DNA of 64,000 bases from RBG-13-68-16 sp050018455. GTDB lineage: Bacteria; Acidobacteriota; Thermoanaerobaculia; Thermoanaerobaculales; Thermoanaerobaculaceae. Where the stretch lies: positions 77,525 to 141,524 of the forward strand of contig JBEKAA010000019.1 of assembly GCA_050018455.1 (NCBI GenBank), in the 5' to 3' direction. Shown in pieces: positions 1 to 9,902 of this stretch. The notes beneath the pieces are model-generated. The model was not told where the DNA came from and searched no databases. It saw only the letters and a program-made list of their open reading frames with translations. Position numbers and translations under genes: made by a program. Numbering within the stretch: the stretch's first letter is position 1; each line of letters begins with the position of its first letter.

Positions 1-63
1 CTTCCCGTAGCGCTTCTTCTCACTCCCGAAGCCATCGAGGATGTCGTGCGGGGTCAGGTCCAT
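1..63 (-). CDS. Unidentified protein, N-terminal 21 codons only
   Basis: The gene runs off the left edge on the minus strand. The ATG at 61-63 is preceded by a good ribosome binding site (GGAGG followed by AACG). The visible N-terminus begins MDLTPHDILDGFGSEKK. The LTPxDI opening resembles DivIVA-type proteins, but 21 residues cannot support an assignment. It lies downstream of kdsA in the same direction, separated by a nested inverted repeat. Confidence 0.5.
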   Translation of the reverse strand, partial: MDLTPHDILDGFGSEKKRYGK

Positions 64-98
64 CGTTCCTCCTGCGTGCGAAAGGCTAGCACATTAGG

Positions 99-312
99 CA
101 GGTTCGAAGGTTCGCACGTTCGGACGTTCGCAGGCTTCCAGGAAACATCAAGAGGTCAAAAGGTGAAAGGGAAAAGGCCAAAGGGAAGACGAGACGATGC
201 GGCGCCCGCCGGTTCCACGTTTCGGTGTCGTCCGTTTGACCTTTGACGTCTTACCTTTCACCCGTGTCGGTCGAACCTTCGAACCTCTGAACGTTCGAAC
301 CTTCGAACGTGC
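99..312. repeat. Nested inverted repeat, middle and inner shells
   Basis: The left half is a run of GTTCGAAGG/GTTCGCACG words (100-134) followed by a purine-rich arm (about 152-192, AGGTCAAAAGGTGAAAGG and so on, ending GAAGACGA). The right half is the complementary arm (about 227-262, GTCCGTTTGACCTTTGACG) followed by GAACCTTCGAAC words (269-310). The arms pair imperfectly, so this is a large dyad with two concentric shells. I see no gene in the 64-326 gap. Confidence 0.7.
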
Positions 313-326
313 AAACTCTCGGACCG

Positions 327-1158
327 TCACACTCCCGCCGCATCGCAGGCGCTGCGGATCGCGAGGACCTGCTTCACCAGGGTGCGGAACTCGTCGGGGG
401 ACAGTTGCGTCGGGGCGTCGGAGAGCGCGTTCGCCGGGTCATCGTGGACTTCGACGAAGATGGCGTCCACCCCTGCCGCCACCGCGCCCCTCGCGAGGTG
501 AAGCGCGAACTCCCTGGCCCCGCCGGTGGCGTGGCCGAGGCCGCCCGGAAGCTGGAGCGAGTGGGTGACGTCGAACACCACGGGGGCGAAGCGGCGCATG
601 ATGGCGAGCGACCTCAGATCCACTACGAGGTTGTTATACCCGAACGTGCTGCCGCGTTCCGTCAACGTCACGGCGGGGTTTCCGGTCGAACGGACCTTCT
701 CCGCGACGTTCGCCATATCGCCCGGCGCCATGAACTGGCCCTTCTTGACGTTCACGGGCCTGCCGGTCAGCCCGCACGCGAGCAGGATGTCCGTTTGGCG
801 GCAGAGGAAGGCGGGGACCTGGAGCACGTCCACGACGGCCGCGGCCTCGGCGGCCTGTTCCGGTTCGTGGACGTCGGTCAGCACCGGGAGGCCTGTCGAG
901 CGCTTCACGGCCGCGAGCGCGGCCAGGCCGTCCGCGAGGCCCGGCCCGCGAAAGCTGGAGAGCGACGACCTGTTGGCCTTATCGAAGGAGCCCTTGAAGA
1001 CCAGAGGCACCTCGAGCTCGACGGCGATCGCCTTGAGGAGGCCAGCCATGCGGAGCACGTGCTCGGGCGACTCGATTACGCACGGTCCGGCGATGAAGGC
1101 CAGCGGGTGTCCACTCCCCACCACGAGACCTGGCGCCAGGGCGACGGGTGCCGGTGTG

Positions 1159-1166
<8 letters not shown>
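327..1166 (-). CDS. kdsA: 3-deoxy-8-phosphooctulonate (Kdo-8-P) synthase
   Basis: KdsA condenses phosphoenolpyruvate with arabinose 5-phosphate to make Kdo-8-phosphate for lipid A/LPS core, in the cytoplasm. The 279-aa length is normal. Family motifs are visible: FIAGPCVIES (residues 24-33), FKGSFDKANRSS (57-68), VLTDVHEP (95-102) and NVKKGQF (139-145). Cys29 in GPCV is the position that distinguishes metal-dependent KdsA enzymes from the E. coli type, which has Asn there, so a metal-dependent enzyme is inferred. Its ATG overlaps the 3' end of pyrG by 8 bp, so the two are probably co-translated with kdsB further upstream. Confidence 0.97.
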
Positions 1167-2835
<1,669 letters not shown>

Positions 2836-2857
2836 CAAGATCTCCCATCCCGCCCGG

Positions 2858-3008
2858 GGGTGCGGGGACCCCGATCCGGGGTCCGTACCGCCCACAGCCC
2901 ACACCGGGCAGCGTTCCACAGCGGTTCGATGCAATAACGTTCTGTTCCGCGCGTCCGAGTAGGTATTCGTCCAGTCATTACCCTGACCCCTGACCCCGGG
3001 CTCCGGGC
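2858..3008. repeat. GGGGTCCGG-type intergenic inverted repeat (remnant)
   Basis: The pyrG-kdsB gap holds GGGGACCCCGATCCGGGGTCC near 2875 and ACCCCTGACCCCGGGCTCCG near 2985. The same words recur near 15885, 23612-23722, 38640, 48768 and 53600. The right end runs into the last codons of kdsB. No gene is visible in the gap. Confidence 0.45.
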
Positions 3009-3745
3009 CCCATTCGCGTGAGCGTCACCAGGGCGGCCTCGGCGCGCGGGATATCGCCCGGGACGTCCACGGCAACCGAATCCGCCGCGGCCGGCAGCAC
3101 CCGGAGCGTCAGGCCGTGGGCGAGCGCGCGGAGCTGCTCGAGACCCTCGATGCGCTCGAGGTCCGTCTCCGGCCACGAGGCGAAGTCGAGCAGCGCCTGT
3201 CTCTGGAACCCGTACAGGCCGACGTGGCGGCGGACTGCGCCCTCGATCGGGGCGCGCGGGTAGGGGATCGCCGCCCGCGAGAAGTACAGCGCCCGGCCCT
3301 CGAGATCGCAGACGACCTTGACGACGTTCGGGTTGTCGAGATCGCCCAGCGTCCCCGGGAGCGACAGGGTCGCCATCGGGACGTTCGGATGGGCCCTGAG
3401 GAAGTTCGCGAGCAGCCGGAGGTTCGCGGGGGGAAGCGCGGGCTCGTCTCCCTGGACGTTGAGCACCACCGTGGCCGGCTCGGTGCGGACTGCCTGCGCC
3501 ACCCTGTCGGTTCCGCTCCGGCACGCCCCGGTCATTACCGGGCGCGCACCCGCCGAGGCGGCCGCGCGCGCGATCCGCTCGTCGTCGGTGGCGACGAGCA
3601 CCTCATCGAAGCAGCCAGCCTCGCACGCTCGCTCCACGACGTGCGCGACCATGGGTTTGCCCGCGATGGTCGCGAGGGGTTTGCCGGGGAAGCGGGTAGA
3701 GGAGTAGCGCGCCGGAATCACGGCAAGGACGCGGTTCCTGTCCAT
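2978..3745 (-). CDS. kdsB: 3-deoxy-manno-octulosonate cytidylyltransferase (CMP-Kdo synthetase)
   Basis: KdsB activates Kdo with CTP to CMP-Kdo, the donor for Kdo transfer to lipid A. The 255-aa length is typical. The nucleotide-binding signature PARYSSTRFPGKPL is at residues 11-24, followed by LVATDDERI and the NVQGDEPAL motif. It is the first gene of kdsB-pyrG-kdsA. The C-terminus (ARGQGSG) reads into the GGGGTCCGG-type repeat, so the last few residues may be repeat-derived. Confidence 0.97.
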   Translation of the reverse strand: MDRNRVLAVIPARYSSTRFPGKPLATIAGKPMVAHVVERACEAGCFDEVLVATDDERIARAAASAGARPVMTGACRSGTDRVAQAVRTEPATVVLNVQGDEPALPPANLRLLANFLRAHPNVPMATLSLPGTLGDLDNPNVVKVVCDLEGRALYFSRAAIPYPRAPIEGAVRRHVGLYGFQRQALLDFASWPETDLERIEGLEQLRALAHGLTLRVLPAAADSVAVDVPGDIPRAEAALVTLTRMGPGARGQGSG

Positions 3746-3807
3746 CCTGTGCCGGCACTCTAAGCCATCGCGAGGTGGGTGTCAAACGACCGCGGGTGGA
3801 GAGTTGC

Positions 3808-3813
3808 TACACT
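3808..3813 (+). promoter_or_regulatory. -10 box TACACT placed for a leaderless start
   Basis: TACACT ends exactly 6 bases before the GTG at 3820, which would put transcription start at the start codon. No Shine-Dalgarno sequence precedes the GTG. I see no convincing -35. The same 6-base geometry is seen at 12573 and 18554. Confidence 0.45.
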
Positions 3814-3819
3814 GCGACG

Positions 3820-4812
3820 GTGACCGCGATCGGCCGACGGGGAGGCCTTTTCTCGCTAGTCGTGGCTGTCGTCTTCGCCCTGACGGTGTACGCGGTCCAC
3901 AGCTTCTGGGAGCGGGAGCTGTCCCATCTCACGGGTCCGGCGCAGTGGATCTGGGTCACCGACGAGCTCGACGAGCTGCATCCTCAAGGGGCCCTGTTCG
4001 TCGCGTCTCTGCACCTTGATGCGCCGCCCCGGTCGGCGCTCCTGAAGGTGTGCGGCGACCGGGAGTACGTGGTGTACGTCAACGGGACGCCGGCAGCGTG
4101 CGGGTGGAGCCGCCCCGGCTTCCGGCTCGATCTTTACGACATCGCCCACCTCCTCCGGCAGGGGAGCAATGTGATCGCCGCCGAGGTCCGCTCGCCGACT
4201 CCGGCCGGCGCACTCCTGCTCGCCCTCGACGTCGACGGCGTCGGCCGCAACGTTCTCACGAGCGGGCCCGCATTCTTCGCCCGCCCGAGGTTCTCCCTCG
4301 GGCCGCGCGGGGCGCTCGACACGGCCGTTCCGGTGCAGTGGGGAGCGCCGCCGCGGTTCCCATGGGGCTACCCGAAACCGCTCTCCCACCCCCGCACTCT
4401 TGACGAGGTCGTGGTGGAGGACCCCGTGCGTGTCGATGCCGCCGCGGTCCGAGCGCTGGCGGACGGCGGCTGGGAGATCGCGCTGCCGCGCCCGGTCTTC
4501 GGGTACCTGTGGCTCGATTTCGACGGGGATGGTCAGGCGTTCGTGGCCACGCTGGATCGCGAAGGTTTCCTCGACGCGAGGTCGCGGCGGGACGAGGCCC
4601 GGCCCGTGGTCCGGATCAGGGGACAGAAGCGTTGGCTGGATCCCGAACCGAGAATGATCTCGAAGGTGTACGTTGTCGGTCTTCAGAAACCTGTGGGCGC
4701 TGAGGTCTGGCCCGTGAGCGAGGAGATCAGCTCAACTGCTCCAGGAGTTGTCCCAGGGAGCTACGGGCCCGTGCCACGAACTCGTTGGACGACTCGAACC
4801 CGCCCAGAATGA
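3820..4812 (+). CDS. Membrane-anchored protein with jelly-roll-like domain
   Basis: This is an unrecognised protein of 330 aa. An N-terminal hydrophobic segment (GLFSLVVAVVFALTVYAVH) looks like a signal anchor. The next about 120 residues (FVASLHLDAPPRSALLKVCGD, then YVNGTPA, then GSNVIAAEV) resemble the beta-sandwich module found at the front of alpha-L-rhamnosidases and related exoenzymes. I see no catalytic domain after it. The frame opens at ATG 3775, but the GTG at 3820 fits the -10 box better. The final about 28 residues overlap the convergent gene at 4727 and look like read-through sequence. Confidence 0.65.
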   Translation: MTAIGRRGGLFSLVVAVVFALTVYAVHSFWERELSHLTGPAQWIWVTDELDELHPQGALFVASLHLDAPPRSALLKVCGDREYVVYVNGTPAACGWSRPGFRLDLYDIAHLLRQGSNVIAAEVRSPTPAGALLLALDVDGVGRNVLTSGPAFFARPRFSLGPRGALDTAVPVQWGAPPRFPWGYPKPLSHPRTLDEVVVEDPVRVDAAAVRALADGGWEIALPRPVFGYLWLDFDGDGQAFVATLDREGFLDARSRRDEARPVVRIRGQKRWLDPEPRMISKVYVVGLQKPVGAEVWPVSEEISSTAPGVVPGSYGPVPRTRWTTRTRPE

Positions 4813-5071
4813 GAACTCGCCGGAAACAGTTGAGGGCGGCCGGCGTGTCCTGGAAGTAGCGCCAGGCCAGATGACCCTTCCAGAGCAGGGCCTCGAGGTT
4901 GCGAGGATCCTCGGCCAGCAGCTTGTCGCAGAAGTGGTCTGCGAAGCGCCAGCGGCCCTCGCCGAGGGCCCGCACGATCTGAGTGCGAAAAGCCGATACG
5001 AGGACATTACTGGTCCGGGCATCGTTTTCCCGCCCCACCACCTGCCGCAAGATCGCTGCCACCATATTCAA
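4727..5071 (-). CDS. Small TPR-like protein
   Basis: This 114-aa cytoplasmic protein is not assigned to a named family. It is helical, and the segment FADHFCDKLLAEDPRNLEALLWKGHL has the spacing of a tetratricopeptide repeat (shown here by position: residues about 44-69), followed by a second degenerate repeat. It converges with and overlaps the 3' end of the upstream plus-strand gene by 86 bp. Function is unknown; a scaffold role is only an inference from the fold. Confidence 0.6.
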   Translation of the reverse strand: MNMVAAILRQVVGRENDARTSNVLVSAFRTQIVRALGEGRWRFADHFCDKLLAEDPRNLEALLWKGHLAWRYFQDTPAALNCFRRVLILGGFESSNEFVARARSSLGQLLEQLS

Positions 5072-5292
5072 CTCTCAATGTAACACCCGAAACATCAATT
5101 GGCAAGGGTGGTACGCGGGTACTGGACCCGAGCCGTCGCCGTCGGCCCCTAGCCGAAATCCAACTTGCGTGGCGCGCGGTGCCGGTCGGACCAGAGAAAG
5201 GTCCGGTGCGAGTGAGCGAGAATGAGCCTCTGGTCTGGCAGATCCGCGACCTGCGCTGAGGGCCGGCTTGACTCGGTGTGCCGGTCGGAGCG

Positions 5293-6306
5293 TCAGGACT
5301 GGCGTTCGAGGACGAAGCGGGGAGCGGCGGCCAACGCAGCGGTTTCGGGTCCGGGCGGCAGTGTCGCGAGCGCCGCGACCGCGAGGCGGGCGAACTCGCC
5401 CGCGACTTTCCGCGCTTCGTCAACGGCATTGTGGCGTTCGAGGAGCGCGCGCAACCCCTCGGGTGTGGCGTCCCCGAAGTCGCCCTGCACCACGATGCGC
5501 TCGACCATGCCCCGCTCGGTCTCGCTGAAGTGAGGCCGGGCGAGGATGAAGGGGAGCGTGAGCTTACCCTCCCTCAGGTCGGAGAAGACGGGCTTCCCAA
5601 GGCGCTGCTGCGAGCCCACGATGTCCAGGATGTCGTCCACGATCTGGAAGCACATCCCGAGGTTCCGGCCGTACTCGTCGAGCGCACGCCGGTGGGGCGC
5701 AAACGCCGGGGCAAAGTGCGTCGGCAACGAGCAGGCGGCCGCGAACAGCTCCGCAGTCTTCCGGCGCGTGATCTCCAGGTATTGCTCGCGGGTCAGACTG
5801 CTGGCGCGCTGGAGCGTGAGGCCCAGGATCTCCCCCTCGATCATCTGGGTAGTGGCGAACGAGAGCGTCTGCATCGCGGGAATGTCCGCGATCTCCAGGG
5901 CCAGATCGATCGCGCGCAGATAGAGCCAGTCCCCCAGGAGCACCGTGAGCTGGTTGCCCCACCGATGATTCGCCGTGGTTCTGCCGCGGCGGACCGTTGC
6001 GCTGTCGATGATGTCGTCGTGGACGAGCGAGGCGGTGTGGATCATCTCCACGATAGCCCCGTAGCGGATGTCCAGGTCGCCGCCCCGGTAGCCGAGCAGG
6101 CGCGAGATTGCGAGGAGGATCGCCGGCCGCAGGCGTTTCCCGCCGGCCTCGAGCACGTACGCTCCGGCCTCCGGGACCGGTTGCGGCCCGGCGTCGAGTT
6201 GGCGGGCGATGAACTGCTCGACCAGCTCGAGCCTGGGCCGAACGACTTCGAAGGTCGCGGCCAGTGTATTGGCCTGCGGACCCGGTTCGGGGCTCGATGC
6301 TCTCAG
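5293..6306 (-). CDS. Polyprenyl diphosphate synthase (IspB/HepT type)
   Basis: This enzyme elongates farnesyl or geranylgeranyl diphosphate with isopentenyl diphosphate to make the quinone side chain. Both aspartate-rich motifs are present: DDIID at about 97-101 and DDILD at about 224-228, with GGKRLRP near residue 57. The open frame reaches an ATG at 6465, but that region overlaps the upstream gene and a promoter (6343-6371). The best start is a CTG at 6304-6306 preceded by GGAGG at an 8-base spacing, giving 337 aa with a normal N-terminus. No ATG, GTG or TTG lies in frame between. Chain length of the product cannot be read from sequence by eye. Confidence 0.85.
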   Translation of the reverse strand: MRASSPEPGPQANTLAATFEVVRPRLELVEQFIARQLDAGPQPVPEAGAYVLEAGGKRLRPAILLAISRLLGYRGGDLDIRYGAIVEMIHTASLVHDDIIDSATVRRGRTTANHRWGNQLTVLLGDWLYLRAIDLALEIADIPAMQTLSFATTQMIEGEILGLTLQRASSLTREQYLEITRRKTAELFAAACSLPTHFAPAFAPHRRALDEYGRNLGMCFQIVDDILDIVGSQQRLGKPVFSDLREGKLTLPFILARPHFSETERGMVERIVVQGDFGDATPEGLRALLERHNAVDEARKVAGEFARLAVAALATLPPGPETAALAAAPRFVLERQS

Positions 6307-6342
6307 GGTCTCAACCTCCGTCCGCCTCGTGCGGCGCCGACT

Positions 6343-6371
6343 ATCGTAGCTGTAACCTGCGCCGGTGTCAT
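6343..6371 (-). promoter_or_regulatory. Promoter of the polyprenyl diphosphate synthase gene
   Basis: Read on the minus strand, ATGACA (6366-6371) is followed after exactly 17 bases by TACGAT (6343-6348). It lies inside the formal open frame, upstream of the proposed CTG start at 6306, and so argues against the upstream ATG at 6465. Confidence 0.5.
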
Positions 6372-6967
6372 TAATCTTCCGGCGCGCACGGCGGCGATCC
6401 CGGCAGCGAGGGTCTGAAGATAGACGAGGGAGGGGCCGCTCTCGACCGCCAGCCGCTGAATACAAACTCGTTTCGGTTACCGCTCCCGTCGCGCACGGTC
6501 AAATCGGTCGGGAGGCCATCCTCGCCGAGGTCGATCGTGATCTCCGCGAGCTCCGGGGTCGGGTCTTTCGGGACGAGACGCAAGGTCCGACCGCTCGAGT
6601 CGACCACAAACGCGCGCCTCGACGCCGCAGGGTCGAGTGCCACGGCGAGCGGGAGGCGTCCCCAGGCTCCGGCGTCGAGGCGGATCGCTTCGCACGAGCC
6701 CGCGGCGGGATCCACGAGACGGCCGACCGACCCGTCGCTCGCAAAGACCCGCGGGGCTCCGGAGGTGTAGTCGAACCGGATTTCTGAGGGAGGTGAAAGG
6801 ATTAGCGTCCCTCTTTCGGTCGTCCCCGTTTCGAAACCTTCCGGGGTGTACTTCTGCACGAACCCGGCCTGCCACGCGGCCGCCCCCCGAAGAGCGGCGG
6901 CCAGGCGGTCGAGCGCATCCTGGGCGGGTGGGGCTGGCAGAGCGAGAAGGAGCAGAAGGTGAACCAT
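6371..6967 (-). CDS. LolA-like outer-membrane lipoprotein carrier protein
   Basis: LolA shuttles lipoproteins across the periplasm from LolCDE to the outer membrane. The 198-aa protein starts with a short signal peptide (MVHLLLLLALPAPPAQ). The LolA pattern follows: an early amphipathic helix, GFVQKYT near residue 36, RGTLILSPPSEIRFDYTSG (about 53-71), then alternating beta strands ending in an ITIDL strand. It lies 7 bp after purH on the same strand. The assignment rests on overall pattern, not on a unique motif. A DUF2092-type periplasmic protein is a weaker alternative. Confidence 0.75.
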   Translation of the reverse strand: MVHLLLLLALPAPPAQDALDRLAAALRGAAAWQAGFVQKYTPEGFETGTTERGTLILSPPSEIRFDYTSGAPRVFASDGSVGRLVDPAAGSCEAIRLDAGAWGRLPLAVALDPAASRRAFVVDSSGRTLRLVPKDPTPELAEITIDLGEDGLPTDLTVRDGSGNRNEFVFSGWRSRAAPPSSIFRPSLPGSPPCAPED

Positions 6968-6974
6968 CGCTCGC

Positions 6975-8510
6975 TCAGTGCCGGAAGTGCCGGCGCCCCG
7001 TGAACACCATCGTGAGGCCGAGCCGGTTGGCGGCCTCGACCACCTCGGAATCGCGCACCGACCCTCCCGGCTGCACCACCGCGGTCACGCCGGCGGCGGC
7101 CAGGACCTCGACCCCGTCCGGGAAGGGGAAGAACGCATCGCTGCCGGCCGCGGCGCCGGCGAGCGAGAGACCGGCCGCTTCGGCTTTCTCCACGGCGATC
7201 CGACAGGAGTCGACGCGGCTCGGCTGTCCGGCGCCGATCGCGAGGGTGGCGCCGTTACCGGCCACGACGACGGCGTTCGACGGCGCGTGCTTGGCGACTC
7301 GCCAGGCGAGGCGCAACGCTGAAGACTCGACGTCGTTGGGGCCGCGCCCTGTCACGACCTTCCAGCTTTCGTCCCAGCCGACATCCGCGCTCTGGACCAG
7401 GAGCCCTCCGTCGATGACCCGCAGTCGCGGCGCGGGGTCGGCCGGGGGTGGTGCGACGAGAACGCGAAGATTCTTCTTTGCCGCGAACACCTGTCGCGCG
7501 TCGTCGTCGACCGACGGCGCCACCACGACCTCCGCGAAGAGCTGTGCGATTCGTGCCGCGGCCTGTCCGGCGAGGGGGAGAGACGACGCGATCACGCCTC
7601 CGAACGCCGAGACCGGATCGCACGCGAGGGCCCGCCCGTAGGCGGAGGCCGCCTCGTCGCCCAGGCCGACGCCGCAGGGTCCGCCGTGCTTGACGATCGC
7701 GACGCCGGGACCCGGCAGGTCGTGGACAAGGCGCCAGGCGGCGTCGGCGTCCATGAGGTTGTTGTAGGAGAGTTCCTTGCCTTGGAGCTGCTCGAAGGCA
7801 GCCAGGCCCGCGGGGCAGTGCGAGCGGGCGAAGACTGCGGCCTGGTGCGGGTTTTCGCCGTATCGCAGAGGGGTCTCCTCGGCGGCCAGCCACCCGGCGA
7901 CCCCGTCCAGCAGCAGGCTCGGCTCGAGTCCAAGGTGGCGCGGCAGCGTCTGGGCGATCGCCGCGTCGTAGGCGGCGGTGTGGCGGAACGCCTTGACGGC
8001 CAGCCGCCGCCGGAACGCTTCGGCGTCCGCACCCGTCCGGAGCGCCTCGAGCACACTGTCGTAATCGTCGGGATCCACGACCACGGTGACGTGGCGGTGG
8101 TTCTTGGCGGCGGCTCGGACGAGCGAAGGGCCGCCGATGTCGATGTTCTCGATCACCTCGGCTGGGGTCACGCCGGGTCGTGCGGCGGTTGCCGCGAACG
8201 GGTAGAGGTTCACGGCCACCAGCGTGATCGGCGCGACGCCCCAGCTCTCCAGGACGGCGCAGTGCTCTGGATCGTCCAGGTCGGCCAGAACCCCGGCGAA
8301 GATCTTCGGGTGGAGCGTCTTGACCCGGCCCCCGAGAACCTCCGGCGTGCCGGTCAGCTCGCTGACCTCGCGGACCTCGATGCCTGCCCAGCGCAGCGCC
8401 TTGGCCGTTCCGCCGGTGGAAACGATCTCGAAGCCGAGAGCGGCGAGGCCGCGGGCGAAAGCCTCAAGGCCGCGTTTGTCGGAAACCGAGAGCAGGGATC
8501 GGAGCTTCAC
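6975..8510 (-). CDS. purH: Bifunctional AICAR formyltransferase / IMP cyclohydrolase
   Basis: PurH carries out the last two steps of purine synthesis, formylating AICAR and closing the ring to IMP. The 511-aa length is standard. The N-terminal MGS-like cyclohydrolase domain opens with LLSVSDKRGLEAFA and has STGGTAKAL and GGRVKTLHPKIFAG. The C-terminal transformylase domain has LRYGENPHQAAVF, GKELSYNNLMDADAAW and VKHGGPCGV. The 5' end overlaps the upstream gene by 47 bp, which is unusual but leaves the standard PurH start. Confidence 0.97.
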   Translation of the reverse strand: MKLRSLLSVSDKRGLEAFARGLAALGFEIVSTGGTAKALRWAGIEVREVSELTGTPEVLGGRVKTLHPKIFAGVLADLDDPEHCAVLESWGVAPITLVAVNLYPFAATAARPGVTPAEVIENIDIGGPSLVRAAAKNHRHVTVVVDPDDYDSVLEALRTGADAEAFRRRLAVKAFRHTAAYDAAIAQTLPRHLGLEPSLLLDGVAGWLAAEETPLRYGENPHQAAVFARSHCPAGLAAFEQLQGKELSYNNLMDADAAWRLVHDLPGPGVAIVKHGGPCGVGLGDEAASAYGRALACDPVSAFGGVIASSLPLAGQAAARIAQLFAEVVVAPSVDDDARQVFAAKKNLRVLVAPPPADPAPRLRVIDGGLLVQSADVGWDESWKVVTGRGPNDVESSALRLAWRVAKHAPSNAVVVAGNGATLAIGAGQPSRVDSCRIAVEKAEAAGLSLAGAAAGSDAFFPFPDGVEVLAAAGVTAVVQPGGSVRDSEVVEAANRLGLTMVFTGRRHFRH

Positions 8511-9243
8511 GGGGCTGGGGCTCTCCCTTCCAAACCAGAATCATATCCTGCTGGCGCTGGATCTCCGGCACCAGCCCCCCGGCGTGAAGCCAAACCCAGG
8601 AGGCCAGGTTCGCGAAGTCGCTCGCGGCGTGGTTCAGGAAGAGGGAAACGGACCCGAAGCTCGACGAGCGGTCGTCGAGACGCCGCCACGATCCCGGGCC
8701 GCCCACGCGGTCGAGGTCCTCGCGGACGAGCTCTGCCAGGATCTCGGCGTCGCGCCGCCGGACGGCCATCAGGTTGCCGATGCCCTCCAAGGTGCCCGTG
8801 ATCAGGGCGGGCTCCTGACCGTAGAAGACGAGGGGGATGCGCGGCGCCGCCGTGGGCACGTAGCTTCCGAACGACAGCGCGTATGCGTCCCCAGGTCGGC
8901 TCGCGAGGAAAGGAGCGTCGAGGTCGGCCGTGAGGTGGGCGAGCGCTCCCAGACCGGCCACGACCTCGAGGAACGGCGTGCGCGCGCGAATCGCCGCGGC
9001 GAGCCGCTCGCACTGCGCCTTGACGGCGCCCTGGAGGCCGGGCCGGGTCCCCGCAACGTGATACGCGCGGGGCCACCCGGCGGCCGCCGCCGCGCCCGAC
9101 GCGAACTGCCGTTCGTGGCGCTCCACCTGCCGGGCGAGGTCCGGAGGCAGCCATGGCAGTGCGCGTCGCCCCACCTCGCGGTCGACCTCCGCGGGGTGGG
9201 CGAAGCAGACGACGGCGAGGACCGGGAGGAGAACGGGCAGCAC
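8464..9243 (-). CDS. Secreted protein, weakly S1/P1 nuclease- or phospholipase C-like
   Basis: This 259-aa protein has a clear signal peptide (MLPVLLPVLAVVCFAHP). GALAHLTADLDAPFL (about residues 98-112) and LFLNHAASDFANL recall the His/Asp metal-ligand spacing of S1/P1 nucleases and zinc-dependent phospholipases C, but the full set of ligands is not obvious. Its stop lies 47 bp inside purH. Export to the periplasm is well supported; enzymatic function is speculative. Confidence 0.6.
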   Translation of the reverse strand: MLPVLLPVLAVVCFAHPAEVDREVGRRALPWLPPDLARQVERHERQFASGAAAAAGWPRAYHVAGTRPGLQGAVKAQCERLAAAIRARTPFLEVVAGLGALAHLTADLDAPFLASRPGDAYALSFGSYVPTAAPRIPLVFYGQEPALITGTLEGIGNLMAVRRRDAEILAELVREDLDRVGGPGSWRRLDDRSSSFGSVSLFLNHAASDFANLASWVWLHAGGLVPEIQRQQDMILVWKGEPQPREAPIPALGFRQTRP

Positions 9244-9312
9244 GGCGGGATTCTACGGGGCAAACGCGGCTTGCGCCACCAGTGGTAGTGTGGCACTCAT
9301 CCGGGGGCACCC

Positions 9313-9852
9313 ATGGCCGAGGTCTTGAAGGAAGTGCGGGTCGGGAGGGGCACCATCGCGATCGTTGTCGGCGATCTGACGGAGGAACGCACCGACGCGA
9401 TCGTCAACGCCGCGAACAGCGCTCTCGTGCACGGCGGCGGCGTGGCCGGCGCCATCGTCCGCAAGGGCGGCCGTGAGATCCAGGTCGCCTCGGCGGCGAA
9501 AGCTCCCGTGCCGGTCGGGGAGGCGGCCGTGACCGGGGCTGGGCGGCTGCCCTGCCGCCACGTCATCCACGCGGTCGGACCCGTCTGGGGAGAGGGTGAT
9601 GAAGAGGCCAAGCTGCGGCGGGCGGTCGCGAACGCGCTCAGAAGGGCCGAGGAGTTGGGACTGACCTCGGTCGCCATGCCCGGGATCTCGACCGGCATCT
9701 TCGGGTACCCGAAGGGCGCCGGCTGCGGCGTGATCGTCGACGAAGTCGCACGCTGGCTTGCCAAACCGGAGGGAAGCGTCATGACCGTCCGGCTCGTGAG
9801 CATCGACGATGAGACAGCCTCGCATTTCCTCGCGGCCGCGGGCCGCCTGTGA
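9313..9852 (+). CDS. Macro-domain protein (ADP-ribose / O-acetyl-ADP-ribose hydrolase type)
   Basis: Macro domains bind ADP-ribose and many bacterial ones hydrolyse O-acetyl-ADP-ribose or ADP-ribosyl groups. The 179-aa single-domain protein shows the signature order: VGDLTEERTDAIVNAANSAL (19-38 approximately), HGGGVAGAIVRKGG, RHVIHAVGPVWGEG, then the phosphate-binding loop VAMPGISTGIFGYPKG. These match the YmdB/MacroD group. It starts the plus-strand run leading to pepA, 50 bp downstream. Confidence 0.92.
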   Translation: MAEVLKEVRVGRGTIAIVVGDLTEERTDAIVNAANSALVHGGGVAGAIVRKGGREIQVASAAKAPVPVGEAAVTGAGRLPCRHVIHAVGPVWGEGDEEAKLRRAVANALRRAEELGLTSVAMPGISTGIFGYPKGAGCGVIVDEVARWLAKPEGSVMTVRLVSIDDETASHFLAAAGRL

Positions 9853-9902
9853 TACCATGACCGACGCGCCCGTTCTGGGCGCTTCTTCACGAGGGGGATG
9901 CA

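Noticed and set aside
99..312. tRNA gene suggested by GGTTCGAA T-loop-like words
   Set aside because: The words are part of tandem GTTCGAACG repeats. No acceptor or anticodon stem could be built at any of these sites.
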